From: Erigeron canadensis
Taxonomy: Eukaryota > Streptophyta > Magnoliopsida > Asterales > Asteraceae
Assembly: GCF_010389155.1 (NCBI RefSeq)
Contig: NC_057763.1
Location: 2,570,475-2,634,474 of the forward strand
Direction: 5' to 3'
DNA: 64,000 nucleotides
The notes under the pieces are model-generated. The model did not search any database. It had not been told where the DNA came from and worked only from the letters and a program-made list of their open reading frames with translations. Below, piece after piece: positions 1-11,600 of this stretch. Made by a program: the position numbers and the translations under genes. Numbering within the stretch: position 1 is the first letter of the stretch; every line of letters begins with the position of its first letter.

Positions 1-1646
1 CTCATTATTTCTTTAATAAAGCAATTGCACGTGAACAATATTTTTTTGTCTTCATATGAAACTTTTACATAAATATTGATTTAACAATAATAAAACAATG
101 CTTTGAATGGAGTGGTTGGATTGTTGGTTTCAATGGGAGGGGTTGCTGGTTCAAAACCTGCTCCGCCTCCCCTTTCTTGGGTCTTTTTTCTTTTTTATAT
201 TTAGATTCTTATTTTTATGTAACTTTTTTCTCATATTTACTTGCCTTATTTGTTTTGTTTTGAATTTTGAGAGTTTTTTAAAAACATTTTAGTCTATTTT
301 GATTTTACTTTGGAGGTTTTTTTCAATATTTTGGTTTTCTTTTTAAATTCGTTTTATATCTTTTTATTATTTTAACATTTTTTTCTTAAAATTGTTTTGT
401 TTTCATTACTTTTCAATTTTTTTCAACAATTCCTTTTGTAATATTAGATTTTTTTCTGAAAAACTTTTTTCTTTAACATTTTGTTATAGTTTTGTTTTTT
501 ATTTGTTTTTTGAATTTTTTTTTTTATAATATTTTGTCTTTTGGTCATTTTTGAGAGTAAACATAAACATGATTATGTGTATTGTTCTTAAAAGGGAAAA
601 CGAACACGTTGCAACTTGATTTTTTTTTAACATTTATTTTGAAAAAGTTTGTGGTTTTCTTTAGCCCCGACTCATCAACGCATAAGCTTTCAGAGACCGA
701 AGTCGCCCATCTTGCAATATAAAATACCTAGTTCTTTAAAAAAGAAAAGGTCTATCAACATCAAATAATCACGTGGCTAGAGTTTTTCTGCTTACTATGA
801 CCATAATAAGGTAAAATCATATGACATATATATGATAAAATTAAATTAAAAATAATTTTAGAAAAATAATATTATGTTTAGAAATGGAGTTGTTTCTTTT
901 TACGTTTTTATTCTTTTTACGCGGGCTTTGCAAATTAAAAAAATCCATCATAAAAGTAGCTGGGGGGCTTTGGTTTTGGACTCTCACGTAGGCAGCAAGT
1001 ATTTATTTTTGAACATTACGTGGTCAACAAGGTTTTTTCTTTTTTTTAACGGGCAGAAGGGAAGGAGAGGAAATTAAACCGCGTAGTCTGCGAGCCGAAG
1101 AAAAAAAAAGAAAAAAAAAGGATTACTTTTGCTTTTGTTTGATCGATCACAAGCAACGTACACATCAAGATTGCTACGGTTTTCTTTTCCGTATTAGTCA
1201 AACATTATTACCACATCTAATATTGTGTTGGATTCGTATTAATATTAATGATTAATTATTTTATGTTAATAATTGTTTTTATATTTATTAGTCTTATTAT
1301 AAGTAGCTAAACTTATGAACTGAAACGATAAAAAGCTGGTTGCATAATTTTATTAATTCAAGTTGATCTAACTTAACGTTTTGTCTTATTCTTAATGTGT
1401 TAATTTCTATATATCTATCCTGCTTGAATTGGTGGTGATTTATGCATTGTTATATACAATTTTCGACGGTGTTCTGTAATTATAATTAATCCATGAATGA
1501 ACCTTTCACTGCATGTATTCGTTTTCGGTGTAGCTTATATTTAACTATCTCGCTTTCTTAATTTGCTTAATTGGCCTAAATGTGTAATGATTAATGATTA
1601 CAAAGTTCTTTTTTTGTTCTACAGTTTTTGTCAAATTAGTAAAGAG
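1..1646. other. AT-rich flank and 5' region of the LeuRS-like pseudogene
   Basis: No coding sequence is convincing here. The first 600 bases are T-rich with long T runs. Around 1060-1160 there is a purine-rich stretch with A-runs broken by G that could be an old leader. The sequence up to 1624 looks like a leader intron, ending in a pyrimidine-rich tract and CAG at 1622-1624, just upstream of the LeuRS-like ATG at 1647. The ORFs at 107 and 874 have no recognisable protein character. Confidence 0.4.
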
Positions 1647-3160
1647 ATGGCAGAGACCGATAGCGGGAAGAACTTTAAGAGGCGGGATCAGCTTCGTGAT
1701 ATGGAAAAAGTAGTTCAGAAGTGGTGGGAAGATGGCAAGTTTTCAATGCTGAAGCCAGTGATGACAAACGCGAAAAGTTTTTTGGGACGTTTCCATTTCC
1801 GTATATGAATGGTTATTTGCATTTGGGGCATGCTTTTTCACTTTCTAAGCTTGAGTTTGCTGCTGCTTATCATAGGCTAAAGGGCGAGAATGTGCTTTTA
1901 CCCTTTGGCTTTCATTGTACTGGGATGCCAGTTAAGGCCTCTGCAGATAACCTTAAAAGGGAAATAGAAGAATTTGGGAACCCTCCAGTGTTTCCTTCAG
2001 ATGAGATTGTTAGTGAACCGGAACGTTTTAAGGGGAAGAAATCCAAGGTGGCGTCAAAAACTGGTAGGGAGAAATACCAGTAGGAAATAATGCGTGGGTA
2101 TGGTTTAACTGATGATAAGATTGCTGACTTTCAAGAACCTGTTAAGTGGCTTGAGTATTTTCCTCCATTGGCTGTAGAAGATTTGAAAGCATTCGGGTTG
2201 GGTGCTGATTGGAGGAGGTCGTTCATAACTACAGAGAAAAACCTGCTTTTTGATAGTTTTGTGAGGTGGCAAATGAAGAAATTAAAAGAATTTGGAAAGA
2301 TTGTTAAGGACTTAAGATACACAATTTACTCACCTTTGGATGGGCAGCCTTGTGCTGATCATGATCGGAAGTCAGGGGAAGGCGTTATTCCTCAGGAATA
2401 TACGCTTATAAAAATGGAAGTGGTCCCGCCGTTCCCTGCTAAGTTTGCACATTTAGAAGGTAAGAAGGTGTATCTCGCTGCTGCGACATTAAGACCAGAG
2501 ACCATGTATGGTCAAACCAATGCTTGGGTTTTGCCAGATGGCAAGTATGGAGCTTTTGAAATCAACAAACACGACGAGGTCTTTATTTTGACTGAGCGGG
2601 CTGCTCGCAATTTGGCATATCAGTACTAGACACCATTTCCTGAGAAGCCTACATATACATGCCTTGTGGAGTTGATAGGTCAAGATCTTATAGGGTTGCC
2701 CCTTCGGGCACCCTTGTCAATCAATGACATCATATACTGCCTGCCAATGCTCTCGGTGCTTACTGATAAAGGTACTGGAATTGTTACCAGTATCCCCAGT
2801 AATTCCCCTGATGATTTTATGGCGTTGCAGGTAACATTTCTTGTGTATACTGTTATATATTTTACAGTGTTATAAATTACCGGGTTGTGCGTTTCTTACT
2901 GTCGTAAGGAAGAAATATATTTTACTTAATAGACCTGAATATAAATTTCTGAAAATGATCAATTTGATTCTTTAATCTGAGGATGAATATAAGTTTGCAT
3001 CTTAGGAGTTTCACTTGTCTCCCTTTATAGGAACTTATCACTTTTCTGAGTGAATTAGAATCATAATTATTCATTTTGTTAGAACTTTAACACCAACTCA
3101 ATGGTATTGCAGGAACTGAAATCGAAAGCGTCTTTAAGGGCTAAGTTCGGCATAAATAAT
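1647..3160 (+). pseudogene. Cytosolic leucyl-tRNA synthetase, 5' fragment, decayed
   Basis: Leucyl-tRNA synthetase charges tRNA-Leu in the cytosol. The start reads [20 protein letters not shown], followed by the class I nucleotide-binding signature as HLGH in [18 protein letters not shown], then the beginning of the editing domain ([27 protein letters not shown]). Only about the first 400 residues of a protein usually near 1,080 are present. Three lesions are visible: a one-base loss near 1740 that shifts VFNAEASDD out of frame; TAG at 2081-2083 where family members have Trp (YQ-stop-EIMR); and TAG at 2627-2629 after LAYQY. An intron-like break follows DDFMALQ (GTAACA at 2831) and resumes at about 3114 with ELKSKASLRAKFG. 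Retained introns argue for a segmental duplicate and not a retrocopy. The downstream catalytic half (KMSKS) is missing. Confidence 0.85.
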
Positions 3161-3943
3161 GTGATATTTATATTTCTATTTTTACCATTCTACCCAAATT
3201 CACAATATTATTCTACAGGTGGCAAAATGGGTAGGTTGGTTAATTGTTCAAAAAAGTTTCAGTTGGCTGATCCGATATTCTTTAAACAAGTTTTACCTTT
3301 TCAAAAGCCATTAGTTTCTTACATAGGATTACAGAAGTTATATCATTTCGATAATAATCCTCTTTGCTTTGGATTATAAATTAGGATGTAATGCGCTGAA
3401 AGTACACTTCGGATGACTCTTGACCTGTTTCATCCATGACTTCATCTTAGCTAACCTCTTGTCCTTGTTTTTTTTCATTTCGCCTTATTGCTTCTTGCTT
3501 CCTTAACCTTTTATTCTTGTCTTGAACTTTATTCATCTGCTGCTTATGGCATTACATGAGCTTGGGTAAACAAGATCATGTTATTTTATTGGCCATATCT
3601 TTTTTAGTGTCTCCACTTGGACTGTTTTATCTTATAATTACATTTTATCACAGCGGTATCCTATATCTGATAATGTTTTCTACTCATATATGGTGGTGAT
3701 TATTGGAGCTGAAGCTAATTTCAGACTTAGAATCTGAAACTTGTCTCCAACTGATGATGATATGATAATGCGGTCAATGACTAGATAGTTGATAATGTTC
3801 TCTCTTCTTCTTGCTTTGCTTGCTTATTTTATAGACATCCTGTTTGAAGCATCAAATTTGTTGTGGCTTCTGTAATTAGTTCACAACTGTTATTCGGAAA
3901 GGTGGATATGAGTTTGTTTACACTATTGTTCCACAGCAAGTAA

Positions 3944-4305
3944 ATAGCAACATTTGATCAAGAGTTCAAGGAGTTCTTAACTGAAATTAAGTGGCTTTCT
4001 CACTATAAACACCCAAATCTAATCTCGTTTCTTGGTTTTTCCGAGGAAGGAAACGAAAAAATCCTGATTTATGACCATGCAGTTTGTGGAAGCCTCAAAA
4101 AGTATCTTAGTAGTGACGATAAGCCACATCGCCTCTTCTCACATGTACCCAATGGATCAGTATATGCATTGAAATAGCCCACAGTTTGGATTTTCTCAAT
4201 GATCATGTTGGGAAATTTCATTGAATTATCCACAAGGATATCAAGAGTGCAAATTGGCCCAACGTAACTGTGTGGAAGTCTAGTATTTTGCTAGACTCAT
4301 TTTGA
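3944..4305 (+). pseudogene. Receptor-like protein kinase domain remnant
   Basis: The reading FDQEFKEFLTEIKWLSHYKH, continuing PNLISFLGF, EEGNEKILIYDHAVCGSLKKYL, matches the N-lobe of plant receptor-like kinases (helix C Glu, then the hinge). After in-frame stops, a second piece reads IIHKDIKSAN and SSILLD, the remains of the catalytic loop (HRDIKSANILLD), with the Asn-binding part disrupted. The ATP-binding glycine loop, DFG and C-lobe are absent. It lies about 0.8 kb after the LeuRS remnant in the same orientation, so the two may have arrived together in one duplicated segment or be joined by rearrangement. It is clearly non-functional. Confidence 0.75.
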
Positions 4306-5617
4306 AAATTTAATATATATTGTTATTCCGGGAAAAAAAAAAGAAAAAGTTGGGTTTTTGACTTTTTGGGGGGTCTCATGGACGATTATACTCTCACGTG
4401 TTTAGCACATGAAAGGTTTAAACGGCCAGATCTAACGCAAGTTAGGTTGTGTTTGATAACACATAATGATTTTGCGCTGAATGATTTTAAACCTGAATGG
4501 TTGTTCTGAATGAATTTGGTTCCGAATGAAAAAAATATGTTTGATATGTGTTCTGAATGGATAATTTGAATGATAAAAAATGACCATTTTAACCTTCTGT
4601 ATACATGATGACCTGAATAAGTTTGTTAAATATGTTCTAGCTTTTTTTACATATATATCGTACAAAAAATATTTAAAAACACATAATATTATAAATAACC
4701 TACTCATAGTATCTTCTTACATTAATATTCTCTTAAATTCACCAAACATTATTACAAACAATATATAATTTGAAGCACTTGAAAATAGTTGATCTCGATA
4801 ATAATTCTTGTGTGTAGTGCTTGATCCCATTAATTATTCTTGTGTATAGACATGTCCACTCAATGCCGATGTGTCTCTTATTCTTTCAATTCTTGATGAA
4901 ACATTCGTCAATCAAAACCAACAAACAATGATCATAAACACAATTCCATTCTCCAAATCCATGTAACCATGGACATAATATAAAATAATGGCATTGGACA
5001 AGAATCCCCAAATAAAAAAAATGTATTATTGCAAATAGTAGACCATTGATTACTTTCTAGTATGATATAATACAATAGGAGCAGACTATTAATTAATTAG
5101 TACGGTAGCAAATAGCAAATAGATACTAGCAGCAATGAACATATCAAATTCCTTAACAAATTTATTCCTAAACAAGTAATGGAAAATCAAAAATGTATTG
5201 ATCTCTCGAGTACTCAGTAAAAGAATGGTTCTCTCTTTTTCTACTGCTATGTAAACAACGTATTATAACACAACAAACAAGGAGCAAAAAAAAACCCAAA
5301 ATACTTCAGTAAACAAATTATAATACAACAGCCTACTAATTTATTAGAAAAATAATATCACAAAAACAGAGGGACTGTTTGTAAAAGAAGAAATAGATAA
5401 TCAACTCAATAATATGAAAAACCACATAACCATTTATTATAACATTTTTTCTTAGTTATATTTCCGGGGGATTAAGCCCACACATTTCTCAATCAACTAG
5501 TAAAAGAAGAACAAAAAAAAAAAAAAGGATCAGGAAATTAAGAGCTTGCAGAATAAAAAATACATATACTTTCTAGGGTTTTATATATCTATCCAATCTG
5601 TCTCACTCTATCTAATT
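4306..5617. other. Intergenic region upstream of nicastrin
   Basis: AT-rich sequence without a supported gene. It starts with an A-rich tract at about 4330. Around 4440-4600 there is a stretch with repeated CTGAATG words resembling the ends of small non-autonomous transposons, but no terminal repeats or target duplication could be fixed. The last 150 bases before 5618 should contain the nicastrin promoter and leader; no unambiguous TATA box was assigned. Confidence 0.4.
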
Positions 5618-8600
5618 ATGGGTACACAGCTTCTTCTTCTTCATATGTTTTGGTTTGCCTGTCTATTCTCCTCCACTTTTCCTCTCAATCATGGTCAGTT
5701 TCATCTCAATCATGTATTTTGTGTAAGTAATTAGTTTTATAAATTTTACTTAATAATAATAATAATAATAATAATCAGGTGCTTTTAAACAACAAGTGGC
5801 ATTCGAGTCGGTTCCTGACCTAGAGAAATCCATTTACATTGTGTTGGATGGATATCCTTGTGTAAGATTGCTTAACCTTTCTGGTCAAATTGGTTGTGCA
5901 AGTAAGTTTACCTTCCCACCTCTCATAATTTCATTTTATATATTTAATTTTATATATTTTACTAAATTACCCCCCGTCCTTTATCTTAGATCCCGCTCTT
6001 GACAAAGTTGTAGCTCCTATTGTTAGATTTAAGAATGATGTACAACTTGTTCGGCCAAGCTCACTCATTGTGCCGTCTTATGATTTTGAAGCATTACTTA
6101 CAAGGTATGTATACAAAGAGTCATATATATATATATATATATATACGAGAGCAAGTACCCGCGCGTTGCGGCGGTGAGATGATGGGGGTGATAAGTCATA
6201 GGGTGTGATAGCCAAATGTCTTAGCCGTACGGCTCCGCCCTCGAATTTAAAAATTCGTCGAAAGTTTATCGAATAACATCTCTAATGAAAGAGCATGAAA
6301 TTTTAAAAACACCCATATAATTTTTATAATTTATCGATATACGGTTTGTGAGATAAAAGATTTTGAACAAATTGGAGGAATAAATGATTTATGGATGAGA
6401 GAGAAAAAAAATGATTGGTTGAGATTTGATGAGAGAAAAATGGTGTTTGGTAATATAAAATTGATAGAAGAGACATTTTGGGAAAGTAAATGTTGAATTG
6501 AAAGTTGAAACCCTATTTGCTTTATAATATAGTATAGATATAGATATATGATTTTGAATCTTTTTAGTTTTAAGACATTGAATCGGTTTTGTATTACATG
6601 TTAAACGTATATTCTGCTACAGAGTATCAAGCGACTCAAACTTTGCTAGAAATGTAGCTGGGGTATTAGTCGAATTCGGAACGCAAACACATCTTAAAGG
6701 TGAAAGACATGATATCTTAATCGCCTCTTGGTTACGACCAAAAAAGAGGAGTTATAGATATTTTTTCTGTTTCAGGATCTTCTCCAGATAAAAAATTCCC
6801 ACAAGCGGAATTTGCGCCTTACCAGAACAACTTCGAGTGGAATCCGACTGTATGTATTTCATTTGGCAATATTTTACATTTAATATCCTTTCACTTTAGA
6901 CTGGAATAGTTTGTATAATGTGCTAAAACTATACCAAGTGTACGCATACTACATAACGTGTGACCACTCTGCTAACATTATACTTTGTTGATTTTTCTAT
7001 TTCTATTTCTGTGTTCTTGTATCACTCATAGTTAAACACAACTGCTCATTGTATTTCAATAAATAGTAACTTTAGCCTTTTATTTTCTTACATATTATTA
7101 TTTATTAATAGTTTCTTTTATAGAGGTGACAATTTTGAATGTTCTTCTGCGAAAATGGGCTATATTCTTATCTCTAATGAGTGAAGTTAATTTTTTAGCT
7201 AACTTGAAAATGAGTCAAAAGTTTTGAAAGTCACTCAAGGTGCACAAACAATGCACAAAATATTTTGTGTACTTTTGTTAAAAAGTTGTTGTTCTAATTA
7301 TCTAGTTTCTGTAATCATATGTAACACACTATATAGAAAGTTTTAAAAAGATAAAATAAAAGACAGTTTATACTTTACAGAAACATGTTTTGACACGAAT
7401 CAACTTATACTAAAAAAAATGTTCTATTTTGACCAAAACCCACTTCCTGACGTGCTCGTTTTTTCAGCTCTATGTTCTGCTCTACCTAACATCAAGTCCT
7501 AGTTCTATTAAGATTCAGTTGTTTTAAGTAAATAAGATGCATTCCTTAATGAGCGTAAGATATGGCTTAAGACTCACTTCAATACCTACAAATCTTGGGA
7601 ACTACTATCAAGATTTTTCTGTGGATAGACAAGTGATAAATTATGGTGTATATGGACTTCCATTTATACGACACTTAAAGTTATTAACACTTAATGTTTT
7701 TCCATGTGCAGGGATCTGGTATTATGTGGAAGCCTTATGACTTTCCAGTGTTTTTGCTTTCAGAAAGTAGCACACAAGCCCTGCAGGAGGTGATCTAGTG
7801 CTTTTGAGATGCCGTGATTTGTTAATGTAGAATTATCTAATAAACATTTGTGCAAGAAGGGGGCGGGTGTATTTATTAATTTTTATAAAATTCTCAAAAA
7901 CGATAGACTTATTGGTGTACGCCCCTTGGGTTTTGATTACTTCTTACTTTCTTAAATTTGAAATTTGGCATGAGAATTATTTCTTTTTATTTTAGATTGA
8001 TGTGGAAAATGATTACCAGAAGGAAACATATGCTGCCAAAGTGACTGAATATGATCTAGTAATGCAGGTAATGCTTTTGCATCTGTGTCGTCTGCCATTG
8101 TGGCTCTTAACGATTAAACATGTTGTCTATCTATCTTTTCTTCTAATTTGTATACTTAACCTGTAAAATTGATCTATAATGTTCTGTAGACAACTAAAGC
8201 AGGCACGCATGATTCAGAATCATGTTTGAGAGAAGGAACATGTCTTCCATTAGGTGGATATAGGTGAGGTCTTCTATCTCTTAACAAGGTTGGGGAACTC
8301 GTGACTCGGAAGCAGATTGGAGAGGGGGAGTGGGGGTCAGGAGTTTTTTGAAACTCGGATCGGAATTAGGGGATATCTGGATAGGGTTGACATATAGAAA
8401 AATTATAAGTTTCGATTTATATGTAATAAACTTCAAACTTAAGACATAATTGTTGAAACATTTGCATAATACTTTAAAGTTCATACTTGTTTAAAAACAT
8501 AACTTGGACCAATTTAGGATTTCATTAGAATTTCTTTTTTATTTATAAATTGACCAAAGTTGACCTGAGTCGGCCGAGTTTGACGAAAGTTGACTCGAGT

Positions 8601-11600
8601 CTTGAATGTTGACCCTTTTTTTTGTCCGATCAAGCCGGACCCGATTTGTGTAGGATCCGATCCCCGATCCGAGTTCGAGTTCTCGACCGAGTTTTACAAC
8701 ACTGTCTCTTAAGTTATATTATAAAGTATTAGGTGGCTTGCCATGCTACTAATTGAAATTGTATTAATTGTTTTAGTTTTCTTTTGCTGCAATGCATATA
8801 TTGGTATCATACCCATGAGTGAGGGCACCTTTTTATTTTGTACGTGACTTGCTAGAAGTCTAGATGGAATTGATAAATTGACAAAAGTGAATCGTTAATA
8901 ATGATTTTAAAGAGATGACAAGTGGTGCATGGTTTATGGTGCATTGGTGCTGGTACCTTGGAAACACAAGAATATGATAATGTGGGTGTGGAAAATTTGG
9001 CCAAGTCACGTGACTTTGTTCACGGGTCAAAATGATTAATATTAGGGTACAGGCCTAAATAGGTTAGGCATGTTGTCTGGAAACACTATCTCACCAGAAA
9101 TTACTATATTTATTTCATAAAACAGTTGATTTTCAAATTATTTTTTGTTATCATTCCAGCAATATATTTTTAATTTTCTATTTCTAGATTAGAGATTTAG
9201 GAGATCTTATACATTAGAAACATACTTTTGCGACTTCCAAATCCACCTTGGCATTATCTCTAGAGGGTCTTTGAGGAAGTGTGCTTGTTCTGTTTTCGAC
9301 CTGTTCGGCTGTTCATAGTTTGTCATTCATTAATTTGACCGAATTTTTCTCTACATGTAACTTGAATATGAAGGGCAGTGTTTGGTCAGCCCTTCCAACA
9401 ACCAATGTTGTAGATTCAAACAAAGAAAAGAATATTGTTTTGGCTGTGGCATCCATGGACTCTGCTTCTTTTTTCCGTGACAAGAGTCTAGGTGCAGAGT
9501 CTCCCTTATCAGTAAGTTAGCTATATTTTACAGATGTTTTTATATGCTATATTGTATATTTGTACATTTTATATCTTCGTTATCTAATATCTATGCTCAC
9601 ATAATCTTTAGGGATTGATCTCATTGCTTGTAGCAGTGGATGCTCTTTCACGTATTGATGACATTGATACCTTTGCTAAGCAGGTCTTTTGATGATGACT
9701 CTACTTTTTGTTTAATATCAAGTATATGCGTGATATGCTTTCTAAGTACTTTTTGTGTCAGCGTTATAAGATCTCGTGTATATATACAGCTCATTTTTGT
9801 TGTTTTTACTGGAGAGGCTTGGGGCTACCTTGGCAGTCGAAGATTTCTTCTTGAACTTGATCAACACACAGACGCTGTCAACGGGATTGACAAGTCATTG
9901 ATTGAAATGGTATTCACTTGATAGACTTGTATTTCATATGTTCTACATTTTTCTCTGTACATGAAAGAACCCTAGAGGGGGGAAATAGAGGGATAATTTA
10001 ACGGGTCATAAAGGGTTAACTTTTAACTGTGGGTTAAAATGAGATTTGGTCCATTAATTAATTTACAATTCAGATTTCTCTAACTTTCTAAGCAAGTAAT
10101 GTATCAACTATCAAATATAATTTTTAAAAAAATACCTTTAAAATAATTGTCTTTACTCTCCCAAATTTAGTCTATTTTAAGATGATTCTAGAGGTTGCAA
10201 GTGTTTGATTGCCATTTTAAAGCGACTTGTGGGCAGTTTTAAGGCCTTTTTTTTTTCTATGTTACCTGTTTGGCTGTTTGACATGTTAACAATTAACTAC
10301 TAGCCGTAAGTGACCTGTTTTCATAAAATTCGGTTGATTGAGACCACTAAAAAAATTCAATGCTTAATTGGACTTATGCTATGTTGATTTTCGCGAACTT
10401 TAAAATGACTTCAGATGAAAGAACTAGTAGTTTATTGTAGTTGGGGAGTACAAAATATTATTAATATATCATTGCCATCTGCTATTGAAGCCTATCAATG
10501 TTCTGATGGTAGCATTTGTTGACTATGATGCTACTAATAGGCTCTAGCCATTTAGTAATTAGTTGAATACCTTTCTGTCTTTGTGCTTCCCATCGATCCT
10601 TGTCTTTATCTGTCAAGACTATTAAATTCTTATTTGTAAGCTTTACTTCTACACTTATTGTAATGTCTAAAAATGGGAACCATTATTGATGCTGGATAAC
10701 TGATACAGGTTATAGAGGTTGGATCTGTTGGAAAGGGCTATGATCAGGGTGTGCAGACCTTCTATGCTCATACAACTGGGGTTTGAAATTTTGCTCCCAT
10801 TAATTGCATATACCTAAAGTACTACAAACTGACTATGCTATAAATATATTTTTTATTTCATTTTTTCAGGGGATCATAAAGCTTATGCACATCTAGATTG
10901 TAAACTTTTTGTCGCTTGTGTTCTTAAATATTGCTGTTCATTTTTGTGTTAACTGAAGCATCTCGAATACAGCTTGTATACTGATTTTATGGTGAAAGTA
11001 TATATTTTAAGATGAGATAGGACGTTTTTTTGTGTTAACTGAAGCATCTCGAATACAACTTGTATACTGATTTTATGGTGAAAGTATATATATTAAGATG
11101 AGATACGACGTTTCTATAAAGTAATGCAAGTAAAAGGAAGGAAAATTATTTTTTAAATGGACATCAACATACACAAATTGGAGCGTATTGTGTTTTTATT
11201 TTTACTTTTACTCTATACCGATATCAGGATTGGCATTTAGGTTATTAAGGTCTTAGATTAATTCATCACTTGTATGCATTCATTTTTGGATTACAGGTAT
11301 CATCTGGCACAAATAAGTCGCTGAATGCTTTAAGTAAAGCTCGAGATTCACTTGGAACTGAAAGCATCAAATACTCTGCAGCAAGCAAGTCTAATCCTGG
11401 GATTCCTCCATCTTCCTTCATGTCATTTTCAAGACAGGTTAGGACATTGAGACGAATTAACCTGCTAATGTTTAGTAACGTTCATTTAGTCAAATCGAGG
11501 TGGCATGTTAACCCGCCAAATCGATTTAGGTGGTTTAAGTTTTGAATACGTTTTGGACTTTTGGTAGACTTCTGACTTCTTTGGCTATACCATGTTTTGC

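Noticed and set aside
9281..9378. N-terminal extension of the ORF containing nicastrin exon 9
   Set aside because: This part precedes the GGGCAG acceptor and is intronic. The splice from 8263 restores GGYSVWSALP in phase.
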